Below, piece after piece: positions 10,311-19,046 of a DNA stretch of 64,000 bases. The position numbers were made by a program, and so were the translations under genes. This stretch comes from Dyella marensis. Its GTDB lineage: Bacteria; Pseudomonadota; Gammaproteobacteria; Xanthomonadales; Rhodanobacteraceae. The notes beneath the pieces were generated by a model that was given only the letters and a program-made list of their open reading frames with translations, had not been told where the DNA came from and ran no database searches. How positions within the stretch are numbered: position 1 is the stretch's first letter; each line of letters starts with the position of its first letter. Location of the stretch: NCBI RefSeq assembly GCF_900112865.1, contig NZ_FONH01000002.1, forward strand, positions 104,113 through 168,112, given 5' to 3'.

Positions 10311-12103
10311 GCACGGCAAGCGAGGACAGCGCCTACATCGCCTGGCGCATCATCGACTGCTGCCTGCGCGAGGACGTGCGCGGCATCGTGCATCGCGGCA
10401 GCGCGGGGCAGCCCGCGGCGAGCGCACGGCAGGCGTGGCCGGCAGCTGCGTTCCCGCAACACTGGTGGCGCATCGCGCATCTTCCGGGCGGCGTGCTCTG
10501 GCTGCCGGTGCAGGCCAGCGACTACATGCAGAGCCTGCGCGCCATCGGCGACGGCTGGTTGCGCGAGACGGCGCAAGGCCTGGTCTACGAGCATGGCGCG
10601 GATGCCTGGCTGCAGCTGCTGGCGGAAGGCCTCGACGAGGAAACCCGCCAGCTGCACCTGGACTACGCCGCCGAGGCACGCTGCGCCGCCGAGCATCGCA
10701 CCCTGTCGCGGCAGGCCTGCCAGGAGCGGACCGATGCGCTCGCCGGCGCGCTGGACGGCGCCGGCTGGGACGAACGCGCGCTACGCTGCGACCAGGTGGC
10801 AAGTTATCGCGATCACCCGTTCTATCCCACGGCGCGTGCCAAGTCCGGCTTCGGCGAATCCGACATGCGCGCGTATGCGCCGGAATTCGATCCTTCTTTC
10901 CAACTGCACTGGTTGGCGGTGCCACGCGACCGCCTGCAATTGACCAGCGAGCCACCCGCGTTCTGGCCACGGATGTGCGACCTCGGCCTCGACGATGCGC
11001 TGGTCTCCACGCATGCCCTGCTGCCGGTACATCCGCTGACCTGGCCGCGCCTGCACGACAGCGCTGCGTTCCCGCTGCCGCCGCACACGCAGCGCGCGCC
11101 GCGTGCCTGGCTATGGGTGCGCCCGACGCTGTCGGTGCGCACGGTGATGCCGGTCGATCACCCCGGCCAGCACATCAAGCTGCCGCTGCTGATGCGCACG
11201 CTCGGCGCCTTGAACCTGCGCCTGATCAAGCCGTCGACGATCTACGACGGCCATTGGTTCGGACAGGCGCTGACCGCCATCGCCGAAAACGACGAAGCCT
11301 TGTGCGGACGCTACCTGCATGTGGACGAGGCGCACGGCGGCCACGTCGACGAAGCCAAGCACCTGGCCTATCTGGTGCGCGAGTACCCGTCCCTGCCCGA
11401 GGCCACCCTGGTGCCCGCGGCCGCCCTGGGCAGCACGATGCCCGACGGCCGCCCGTTCGCCGCGCACCTGGCCGACCGTTTCCACCATGGCGACCTGCTC
11501 GCCTGGTGGCGTGCCTATGCGGAACTGTTGAGCCATGTGCACCTGCGCCTGTGGCTGCGCTACGGCGTGGCCCTGGAAGCGAACCAGCAGAACGCGGTGC
11601 TGATCTACACGCCGGGCCAGCCGCCGCGGCTGCTGATGAAGGACAACGATTCCGCCCGCGTCCTGCTGCCGCGCCTGCGCGCATGCCTGCCGAACCTCGA
11701 TACGCTCGGCCCGTTGCGCGACCCGCGCATCCCGGTCGAGGACGATGCCGCGCTGGCGCGGATGTTCTGCACCATCATCCTGCAGCTGGACCTGCTGGCC
11801 GTGCTCGAGAGCATCGCCGATTGGCAACCGGCGGCGCGGCAACCGATGTACGCCATCCTGCGGCAGACCTTGCGCGCCACGCTGGATCAACTTGCCCGCG
11901 AAGGCATCGACACCGGTCCGGCCGAACGCCTGCTGCAGGCGCCGTGGCTGCCGGTGAAATACCTGCTCAGCGCCGGCAGCCTGCTGAGCAAGCGCGTCAC
12001 CGGCGCCAGCGACATCAACAAGTTCTATGGCGACAGCGGCCCGAACTTCATGCTGGCGGACGACGCCGACAGCTCGGCGCGCCAGGCCGACGGAGCCGCC
12101 TGA
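10307..12103 (+). CDS. IucA/IucC-family NIS siderophore synthetase (PvsB-like)
   Basis: A 598-aa NRPS-independent siderophore synthetase, which adenylates a carboxylate of citrate or a citrate adduct and couples it to an amine or alcohol. Family segments are LLPVHPLTWPRL, RPTLSVRTVMPVDHP (ATP-binding SxRT region), LRLIKPSTIYDG and LMKDNDSARV. In the usual HGxxxExHxQN motif this protein reads YGVALEANQQN, so both histidines are replaced. Start at 10307 overlaps the ligase stop by 4 bp. Its stop overlaps the exporter start, so translation is coupled. Confidence 0.9.
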   Translation: MSTASEDSAYIAWRIIDCCLREDVRGIVHRGSAGQPAASARQAWPAAAFPQHWWRIAHLPGGVLWLPVQASDYMQSLRAIGDGWLRETAQGLVYEHGADAWLQLLAEGLDEETRQLHLDYAAEARCAAEHRTLSRQACQERTDALAGALDGAGWDERALRCDQVASYRDHPFYPTARAKSGFGESDMRAYAPEFDPSFQLHWLAVPRDRLQLTSEPPAFWPRMCDLGLDDALVSTHALLPVHPLTWPRLHDSAAFPLPPHTQRAPRAWLWVRPTLSVRTVMPVDHPGQHIKLPLLMRTLGALNLRLIKPSTIYDGHWFGQALTAIAENDEALCGRYLHVDEAHGGHVDEAKHLAYLVREYPSLPEATLVPAAALGSTMPDGRPFAAHLADRFHHGDLLAWWRAYAELLSHVHLRLWLRYGVALEANQQNAVLIYTPGQPPRLLMKDNDSARVLLPRLRACLPNLDTLGPLRDPRIPVEDDAALARMFCTIILQLDLLAVLESIADWQPAARQPMYAILRQTLRATLDQLAREGIDTGPAERLLQAPWLPVKYLLSAGSLLSKRVTGASDINKFYGDSGPNFMLADDADSSARQADGAA

Positions 12104-13278
12104 TGCGCACGCTCGCCGCCGTGCTGACCGCCCACTACCTGGCGGCCTTCACCGCCCTGGGCATGCCGGTGTTCATGCCGCGCGTGCTGGCCGGACTCGC
12201 GCCGGGTGCGCCGGACTGGCTCAGCGGCCTGCTCTATGTGCTGCCCACCGTCTGCACCGCGCTGACCGCCACGGCGTGGGGACGGCTGGCCGACCGTTAC
12301 GGCCGCAAGCTCTCGCTGATGCGCGCGCAGGCGGGCCTGGCGCTGGGCTTCGTGCTGGCCGGCTGCGCGCCAAGCCTGCCGTGGTTCGTGCTCGCGCTCA
12401 TCGTGCAGGGCACCTGCGGCGGTTCGCTTGCCGCCGCCAATGCGTACCTGGCCACGCAGGCGCAAGGCAGCTCGCTGACCCGCGCGCTGGATTGGACGCA
12501 GTTCTCCGCGCGCCTGGCGATGGTGACCGCACCTGCTCTGCTCGGCCTGGCTACCGGGCTGGGCCTGGCGCAGACGCTGTACGCCTACCTGGCCGTGCTG
12601 CCGCTGCTAGCGCTTGCGCTTACCTGGCTGCTGCCGACCGACCCGGTCGCAACGGTTGGCGCAACCGCGACGCCGCATGCCGGCCCGCGCGAGCACGACA
12701 ACCTGCGCGAGCTGTTGCCCCTGCTGCTCGTGCAGTTCCTGTTCTGCTTCGCGATGGTGGTCACCTTCCCTTATTTCATCTCCTACAGCGAAGCGCTGGG
12801 CGTCGGCAACGACAGTCATGCCGGCCTCTACTACAGCCTGCCGCACCTGGTGTACCTGGTGCTGCTGCCCTGGCTGCGCGCTCGCTCGCCGGCGCCGCAG
12901 CGGCCCTTGCTGATCGGCCTGGGGCTGTTCTCGCTGGCTTGCCTGGGCCATGCCGTGCTCGCCGATCCGGCCTGGCTCGCCCCGGCGCGCGTGCTCTACG
13001 GCATCGGCATGTTGCTGGCCATCGGCGGCATCAATCGCGCGCTCAGTGCACAGGCCGGGCGCGGCGGCGCCGGACGGCTGTTCGGGCGCTTCGATGCCTG
13101 CGGCAAATGGGCCGGCGCGCTCGGCGGCGTCGCCGCGGGCGCGCTGGTGCACCGCTGGGGACTGGCCATGCCCTTCGTCGCCGCGACGCTGGCGGGCGCC
13201 GGTGCACTGCTCTGCGCGGTCCGGCTCTTTCTCTTCCTACCCTCGAGGCAACCGTATGCTCCAGCAAGCGATGCGTGA
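12103..13278 (+). CDS. MFS siderophore exporter (PvsC-like)
   Basis: A 391-aa inner-membrane transporter of the major facilitator superfamily with about 12 hydrophobic segments. The loop between helices 2 and 3 carries the family signature, here GRLADRYGRKLSL (about residues 60-72). By position between the two synthetase genes it matches PvsC, the vibrioferrin exporter. The start (ATG at 12103) is fused to the stop of the synthetase gene (TGATG). The last 23 bp overlap the second synthetase gene, so the whole biosynthetic set is tightly coupled. Confidence 0.9.
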   Translation: MRTLAAVLTAHYLAAFTALGMPVFMPRVLAGLAPGAPDWLSGLLYVLPTVCTALTATAWGRLADRYGRKLSLMRAQAGLALGFVLAGCAPSLPWFVLALIVQGTCGGSLAAANAYLATQAQGSSLTRALDWTQFSARLAMVTAPALLGLATGLGLAQTLYAYLAVLPLLALALTWLLPTDPVATVGATATPHAGPREHDNLRELLPLLLVQFLFCFAMVVTFPYFISYSEALGVGNDSHAGLYYSLPHLVYLVLLPWLRARSPAPQRPLLIGLGLFSLACLGHAVLADPAWLAPARVLYGIGMLLAIGGINRALSAQAGRGGAGRLFGRFDACGKWAGALGGVAAGALVHRWGLAMPFVAATLAGAGALLCAVRLFLFLPSRQPYAPASDA

Positions 13279-15010
13279 ACAGTGGTACGCGGCCCAGGCC
13301 GATGCGCAGGCCATCACCTGCTGGCTGAACTGCTATCTGCGCGAGTTCGCCCTGCCGCGCGGACAGGCCGACCTGGACTATCGCGGACTCGACCGGCCCG
13401 CCGGACTCGCGCTGGGCGAAGGACCGCTGCTGCGCATCGACTTCGCGCAGGCCGGCTATGCGCTGTGCATCCGCCTGGGCCATGGCAGCCGGCTCGGACG
13501 CTGCACCTACGCCTCGGCGCCATACCTGAAGTCGACAGGCGAAGCCTGGCGCTGCGCCGACGCGCACGCCACCATCCACTTCCTGCTGGAGCGCCTGGCG
13601 CCGGAATGCGGCTTCAATGCCGAGCTGCTGGCGCAGTCCGACAACAGCATCGAGATCACCCGGCATCTGCTGCAGCATGCCGCTGCCGCGCCGCTGCGCG
13701 GCGACGCGCTGATCGACGCCGAGCAAGGCATGCTGTGGGGGCATGCGCTGCATCCCGCGCCGAAGAGCCGCGAAGGCGTCCCCATCGGGCAGGTGCTCGC
13801 CTGCTCGCCGGAAGCGCGCGTGGACATCCCGCTGTACTGGTTCCGCATCGATCCGCGCCTGTTGCGCACGCTAGGCCGCAATGTGCGCTCCACGCTGGCC
13901 AAAGTCGGCGGCGAGGAGCATCTGTATCCCTGCCACCCCTGGGAAGCGCAACGCCTGCTGGCTCATCCGCTGCTGCGCGAGGCGCGCGAACGCGGCTGGA
14001 TCGAGCCGCTGGGCATGCGCGGCATGCAGCTGCAGCCCACCTCGTCGGTGCGCACGATGTATCACGCGGAACTGGACTACTTCCTCAAGATGTCGATCCA
14101 CGTCCGCCTGACCAACTGCGTGCGCAAGAACGCCTGGTACGAACTGGAAAGCGCAGTGGCGATGACCGAGCTGCTGGAGCCGGCATGGCGCGACGTGGGC
14201 GAGCGCGTGCCGGGCTTCGGCGTGCTGCTGGAACCGGCGGCGACCACGCTGGACTTCAGCGCGCTCGGCGGCGACCCGGAAGCGCACCGCGAGCTGACCG
14301 AAAGCTTCGGCATCCTGTATCGCGACAACCCCGGCGCGCTGGTGCGCGAGCGCTACCACCCGCAGGTGGCGGGCGCGCTGTTCACCCACGATCGCCACGG
14401 CGTCAGCGTGTGCAAGACGATGCTGCGCCAGGGGATATCGGCCAGCGGCTATGCGCGCGCCGCCGTGGCCTGGTTCGAGGCGTATGCCGGGCTGCTGCTG
14501 GATGGCGTATGGGTGGCGTTCTTCCGGCACGGCATCGTGCTCGAACCGCATCTGCAGAACACCGTGCTCGGCTTCGACCGCGGCATGCCGTCGCGCGTAT
14601 GGGTGCGCGACCTGGAAGGCACCAAACTGGTACGCGAACGGTGGCCGGAACAGCAGCTGGGCGCCTTGTCGGAACGCGCCCGCCAATCGGTGCACTACAG
14701 CCAGGAACTGGGCTGGAAGCGCGTGGCCTATTGCGCGCTGGTCAACAACCTCGCCGAGGCGATCTTCCAGCTCGCCGACGGCGATGCGGCACTGGAAGAC
14801 CGGCTATGGGCATGCATCGGCGCCATCGCGCAACGCTGGCAGGAGCGCTTCGGTACGCAGCCGCTGCTGCAAGGCCTGTTGGAAGGCGACGCGCTGCCCA
14901 GCAAGAACAACCTGCGCACCCGCTTGTTCAAGCGCGCGGATCGCGACTCCGACTACACCTATCTTGCCAACCCGATCAGCCCGCCTGCCGCCGCGCGGCA
15001 GGTGGCCTGA
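13256..15010 (+). CDS. IucA/IucC-family NIS siderophore synthetase (PvsD-like)
   Basis: The second NIS synthetase of the operon, 584 aa from the ATG at 13256, which lies inside the exporter gene behind a GAGGCAACC ribosome site. It has the canonical motifs: LYPCHPWEAQRL (about 220-231), PTSSVRTMYH (about 260-269) and HGIVLEPHLQN near residue 425, with the histidines intact. In the vibrioferrin pathway the two synthetases act in sequence on citrate. Here the intact motif suggests this is the fully canonical enzyme of the pair. Confidence 0.92.
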   Translation: MLQQAMREQWYAAQADAQAITCWLNCYLREFALPRGQADLDYRGLDRPAGLALGEGPLLRIDFAQAGYALCIRLGHGSRLGRCTYASAPYLKSTGEAWRCADAHATIHFLLERLAPECGFNAELLAQSDNSIEITRHLLQHAAAAPLRGDALIDAEQGMLWGHALHPAPKSREGVPIGQVLACSPEARVDIPLYWFRIDPRLLRTLGRNVRSTLAKVGGEEHLYPCHPWEAQRLLAHPLLREARERGWIEPLGMRGMQLQPTSSVRTMYHAELDYFLKMSIHVRLTNCVRKNAWYELESAVAMTELLEPAWRDVGERVPGFGVLLEPAATTLDFSALGGDPEAHRELTESFGILYRDNPGALVRERYHPQVAGALFTHDRHGVSVCKTMLRQGISASGYARAAVAWFEAYAGLLLDGVWVAFFRHGIVLEPHLQNTVLGFDRGMPSRVWVRDLEGTKLVRERWPEQQLGALSERARQSVHYSQELGWKRVAYCALVNNLAEAIFQLADGDAALEDRLWACIGAIAQRWQERFGTQPLLQGLLEGDALPSKNNLRTRLFKRADRDSDYTYLANPISPPAAARQVA

Positions 15011-15037
15011 GCCAAGCTTCCAACCAGGCACGCACGC

Positions 15038-16333
15038 ATGACACTGCATTGCTCCCCCGAACCCGTCGAAGCGCTCCTCGCCCGCTGGCGTATCGAATCG
15101 CGCGAGCCGATCTGCGCCTACGTCTACGACCTCGACGCCTTGCAGCGCCACGTCCGCTGGATGCGCGAAGCCCTGCCGCACGGTTGCGAGCTGTACTACG
15201 CCGCCAAGGCCAACCCCGAGGCGCCCGTGCTGCGGACCCTGGCGCCATGGGTGGACGGCTTCGAGGCCGCCTCCGGCGGCGAGCTGCGCTGGCTGCACGA
15301 ACAGCAGCCGGCACATCCGCTGCTGTTCGGCGGGCCCGGCAAGCTCGACAGCGAACTGGTGCTGGCCGCCGCACTGCCCGATTGCACGCTGCACGTGGAA
15401 AGCCTGGGCGAACTGGCGCGGCTCGCAGCCATCGCTGACGGCCTGGACCGGAACGTGCCAGTGTTCCTGCGCATGAACATCGCCGTGCCGGGTATCGGCG
15501 ATACCCGCCTGATGATGGGTGGCAAGCCCACGCCGTTCGGCATGGACGAGCAGGATCTGCCGCAGGCCGTCGCAATGCTTCGAGAGCATCCACGGCTGCG
15601 CCTGGAAGGCTTCCATTTCCACCTGATGTCCCATCAGCGCGATGCGCGCATGCAGCTCGACCTGGTGCGTGCGTATCTCGATGTCGCGAACCGCTGGAAA
15701 GCCGCCTACGGGCTGGACTTCGCCGTGGTCAATGCCGGCGGTGGCTTCGGCGTCGACTACGCCGATCCCTCCGCTTCCTTCGACTGGCTGGGCTTCTGCA
15801 CCGGCCTGCGCGGCGTGCTGGACCGGCATGCCAACGGCCTGCGCCTGCGCTTCGAACCCGGCCGCTACGTCAGCGTCGCCTGCGGCTGGTACGCGATGGA
15901 AGTGCTCGACATCAAGCGCAACCACGGCGAGTGGTTCGCCGTGGCGCGCGGCGGCACCCACCATTTCCGCACGCCGCCGGCGCAGGGACACGATCATCCG
16001 TTCCGGATCCTGCGCGGCAATCATGCACCGTTGATCGAGCACGAGCGCGTCACCCTGGTCGGCCAGCTGTGCACGCCCAAGGATGTGCTGGCGCGCGCAC
16101 AGCCGGTCGAAGCGCTGGCGCCGGGCGATTGCCTGCTGTTCCCGCTCGCCGGCGCCTATGCGTGGAATATCTCGCACCAGAACTTCCTGATGCATCCGGC
16201 GCCGCGGATGGCGTTTCTGCAGGCCGAAAGCATGGCTGAAGAGGTGTGCTACGTCCGGGCGGGCGGTCCGAACCAGCTGGGCAGGACCGCGGCAAGCCCG
16301 TCGTCGCTGCCCTCGCCAACCCAGGCTACATAA
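15038..16333 (+). CDS. Fold-III PLP decarboxylase, vibrioferrin type (PvsE-like)
   Basis: A 431-aa pyridoxal-phosphate decarboxylase of the diaminopimelate/ornithine decarboxylase fold. The PLP lysine is Lys57 in YYAAKANPE, the GFHFHLMSH segment provides phosphate or active-site contacts, and the second-subunit cysteine lies in VGQLCTPKD. In vibrioferrin synthesis PvsE makes the ethanolamine unit from serine. The same job is inferred here. It is the last siderophore gene, starts 27 bp after the synthetase, and its 3' end overlaps the convergent monooxygenase gene by 85 bp. Confidence 0.88.
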   Translation: MTLHCSPEPVEALLARWRIESREPICAYVYDLDALQRHVRWMREALPHGCELYYAAKANPEAPVLRTLAPWVDGFEAASGGELRWLHEQQPAHPLLFGGPGKLDSELVLAAALPDCTLHVESLGELARLAAIADGLDRNVPVFLRMNIAVPGIGDTRLMMGGKPTPFGMDEQDLPQAVAMLREHPRLRLEGFHFHLMSHQRDARMQLDLVRAYLDVANRWKAAYGLDFAVVNAGGGFGVDYADPSASFDWLGFCTGLRGVLDRHANGLRLRFEPGRYVSVACGWYAMEVLDIKRNHGEWFAVARGGTHHFRTPPAQGHDHPFRILRGNHAPLIEHERVTLVGQLCTPKDVLARAQPVEALAPGDCLLFPLAGAYAWNISHQNFLMHPAPRMAFLQAESMAEEVCYVRAGGPNQLGRTAASPSSLPSPTQAT

Positions 16334-17715
16334 CCGTCAGGACGGACCAGCACCGCGCAGGGAGCGCCGACGTCGCCCAGCACCGGCAACTCCCACGGAC
16401 CGGCGCAGCTCGCATCGACGCAGCGCACGCGATCCGCCCATGGCGCCATCGCCGCATCGAGCGCACCGCGCTCGCCCAGGTTAAGCAGCAAGGGCCGCGC
16501 CTCATGCAGCAGGCTGAACACCCGCAGCGGACCGCCCGCCGTGACGAGTTCGAGATCCGGCATGCGCCGTCCCAGCAACGCATGCCCCTCGCCGCCGTCG
16601 TAGCGGATATCCAGCCCGACCACTTCGGCTGCCATGCGCCTGCGCGGCTCGTCCATGGCGAGGAACTCGGCGTGGTATCCGGCCAGGGCCTGGCTGCGCT
16701 CGTCCCTGCGCTGCAGCGCGACGTGCGCCATGGTGTTGCGCAATACGCGCGCGGCAACGGGGTGGCGTTCGGCGTGATAGGTATCGAGCAGGCTTTCCGG
16801 CGCCACGCCCTTGACCACCTGCGCGAGCTTCCAGCCCAGGTTCACCGCGTCTTGTACACCAAGATTGAGGCCCTGCCCGCCCATCGGCGGATGCACGTGC
16901 GCGGCGTCGCCGGCCAGCAGCACACGCCGCTCGCGATAGGCCGCGGCCTGGCGGCTCAGGTCGGTGAAGCGGGAAACCCAGGTGGCGTCGTGGATGCCGA
17001 AGTCGGTGCCGTAGATGGCGGCCAATGTCTCGCTGACCTCGTCCAGCGACGGCTCGCTGCGGGTGTTGAGCTGCGCCTCGGTCAGCACGATGCGCACACG
17101 GCCGTCTTCCGCCTTGCCGATGCCATGCGTGCCCTGCGCGTCGTGGCGGAAGCCCCAGGCAGGCTCGTCGGCCATCAGGGCCTCGGCGATCAGCCAGCTC
17201 TTGCTTGCGTCCCATCCGGCGAACTCGATGCCGGCGATCTTGCGGATCAGGCTGCGGCCGCCGTCGCAGCCAACCAGGTAGCGGGCGCGTAATGCAGTGC
17301 CGTCGGACAGGCTGATATTGACGCCCTCATCGTCCTGCTCGAAGCCGAGCGCCTCGCGTTCGCGGTAGAACTGCACCGGCAAGGTATCGACCCAGCTCGC
17401 CAGGATGCGCTCGATATGCTTCTGCCACAGGCCGAGCACATAGTTATGCCGGGTGGGACAATCGCTGACATCCAGCGCGATATGGAAATACGCATGCGGA
17501 TGCCGCGTCCCCTCTGCCACGAACCAGTCGACGATGCCGCGCTGGTCCAGCACTTCCAGCGTGCGCGGATGCAAGCCGCCCGCGCGCGAGCCCGGCACGT
17601 CCTGGTTGGCGCGCTTCTCGACGATGGCGACATGCACGCCCGCCAATGCCAATTCGCCCGCAAGCATCAGGCCGGTCGGACCACCACCGACTATGACCAC
17701 TTCGTGTTCTGTCAT
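16249..17715 (-). CDS. FAD-dependent aromatic monooxygenase (PheA/TfdB family)
   Basis: A 488-aa class A flavoprotein hydroxylase similar to polyketide and phenol hydroxylases and rifampicin monooxygenases. It has the FAD motif VGGGPTGLMLAGELALAG (residues 9-26), the CDGGRS motif at 150-155 and the second FAD motif LAGDAAHVHPPMGGQGLN at 267-284, followed by the thioredoxin-like C-terminal domain of this family. It is convergent with the siderophore operon and overlaps its last gene by 85 bp. The substrate is unknown: a small aromatic or an antibiotic are both possible. Confidence 0.9.
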   Translation of the reverse strand: MTEHEVVIVGGGPTGLMLAGELALAGVHVAIVEKRANQDVPGSRAGGLHPRTLEVLDQRGIVDWFVAEGTRHPHAYFHIALDVSDCPTRHNYVLGLWQKHIERILASWVDTLPVQFYREREALGFEQDDEGVNISLSDGTALRARYLVGCDGGRSLIRKIAGIEFAGWDASKSWLIAEALMADEPAWGFRHDAQGTHGIGKAEDGRVRIVLTEAQLNTRSEPSLDEVSETLAAIYGTDFGIHDATWVSRFTDLSRQAAAYRERRVLLAGDAAHVHPPMGGQGLNLGVQDAVNLGWKLAQVVKGVAPESLLDTYHAERHPVAARVLRNTMAHVALQRRDERSQALAGYHAEFLAMDEPRRRMAAEVVGLDIRYDGGEGHALLGRRMPDLELVTAGGPLRVFSLLHEARPLLLNLGERGALDAAMAPWADRVRCVDASCAGPWELPVLGDVGAPCAVLVRPDGYVAWVGEGSDDGLAAVLPSWFGPPART

Positions 17716-17815
17716 CGCATCGCCCTCAGGTCTGCCGCTACGGCAACGGTGGGCGATGCTGCGCCATGCCCCGGGCCTTACGGCAAGCCGGGGGGTGAGC
17801 TATACTCTGGAAGCG

Positions 17816-17845
17816 GCAAGGACGGAGACGTTCCTTGCTTTTTTT
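17816..17845 (+). terminator. Rho-independent terminator reading on the plus strand
   Basis: GCAAGGA (17816-17822) pairs with TCCTTGC (17832-17838) and is followed by seven T residues (17839-17845). It points in the plus direction although both neighbours are on the minus strand. It would therefore stop plus-strand transcripts that run past the siderophore operon, antisense through the monooxygenase gene. Confidence 0.6.
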
Positions 17846-18941
17846 ATGCCTGCGATTCCGCGGCGAATACCGCCTCGGCGAACAGGTCGATGGTCTTCTG
17901 GCTCAGGTCGGTGTTGTTGAGCAGGACCAGGGTGGACTGGCCGTCGAGCCGGTGCGCCAGCAGCGAGCGGTAGCCGTCCGTTCGTCCCGTCTCCCACGCA
18001 AACGCCTGCGCCGTGCCATCGACCTGCACGGCCTTGACCCGGCCGCCCAGCGCATAAGACTCCGTCGGCACCAGGATCGTGCTCAAGGCTTCGCGCGAGG
18101 CAGCGCTCAGCAAGGAGCCGCCGTACACGCCTTCGGCCGCACGCACCAGCTCGGTCGCGGTGCCGCAATAGCCGCCGGAGGCCAGCGTATAGACCAGCTG
18201 CGGGTTCATCTTGCGCACCGGGGGATCGATCGTGGCGTAGCCGATCGCGACCCGGGCGCGCGCCTCGTCGGTATAGCGCGGCAGCACCTGCTTCAAACCC
18301 AGCGGAGTGAGTACGAGTCCGTCGATGACCTGCGCGAACTCATGGCCGGTGACCTGTTCGACGATGCCCTTCACCAGGATCCAATTGGTGAGATCGTAGG
18401 AGAACCGGCTGCCCGGTTCGAAGGCAAGGTCTCCCGAACAGAACGCCTTGATCGCTTCGCCGGTGGTATAGGCCTTGGTCCATATCGCCGGATCAGCCTT
18501 GACCTGTGGCGAGAAGCCATTGGGAATGCCGCTGCAATTGGACAGCAGATGTTTCAGCTTCACCTTGGCGCCGGTGTCGGCGCGATAACCGGCAAGGTAA
18601 TCGGCGATCGAACCATCGAGTGACAGCTTGCCCTGCTCGACCAGCCGCAGCACGGCGATCGAGACGAACCATTTGCTGATCGAGGCCAGCGGATACAGCG
18701 TCTCCACCGTGGTGCGGCGTCCCGCTTCCACATCGGCCATGCCGAAGGCTTCGGACAACACCACGCGCCGGTTGCGCACGAGATGAATGACGCCGTGAAA
18801 GCCATTGGCTTTCACGAAATCATCGACGACCTTCCTTACGCCTTTTGCTGCGCCGGCCTCGCTCGCCAGCAGCGAAGGCGCCAGCCACACCCCGGCGAGC
18901 GCACCCGCCATGCCCTGCACGAAACGCCGCCTGCTCGCCAT
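17844..18941 (-). CDS. Beta-lactamase-fold serine hydrolase, exported
   Basis: A 365-aa class C beta-lactamase/EstB-type hydrolase with a twin-arginine-like signal (SRRRFVQG, then a hydrophobic stretch, about residues 3-30). The catalytic SxxK is Ser87-Lys90 (SISK). At the place of the usual Tyr-x-Asn triad motif the sequence reads YDL (182-184, in FSYDLTNW), so the asparagine is replaced by leucine. This argues for an esterase or peptidase-like activity rather than true beta-lactamase. It stands alone, and the substrate is unknown. Confidence 0.85.
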   Translation of the reverse strand: MASRRRFVQGMAGALAGVWLAPSLLASEAGAAKGVRKVVDDFVKANGFHGVIHLVRNRRVVLSEAFGMADVEAGRRTTVETLYPLASISKWFVSIAVLRLVEQGKLSLDGSIADYLAGYRADTGAKVKLKHLLSNCSGIPNGFSPQVKADPAIWTKAYTTGEAIKAFCSGDLAFEPGSRFSYDLTNWILVKGIVEQVTGHEFAQVIDGLVLTPLGLKQVLPRYTDEARARVAIGYATIDPPVRKMNPQLVYTLASGGYCGTATELVRAAEGVYGGSLLSAASREALSTILVPTESYALGGRVKAVQVDGTAQAFAWETGRTDGYRSLLAHRLDGQSTLVLLNNTDLSQKTIDLFAEAVFAAESQA

Positions 18942-19046
18942 GCCCTTCCCTCCGCGTGGAGCGCGCCGCCGGTGCGCGCTAGTCGACGCAGCCTTATCGG
19001 TGGAAGCGGGAGCCGGCGATAAGTGCCGGAAGTTGGCCGAACCCGT

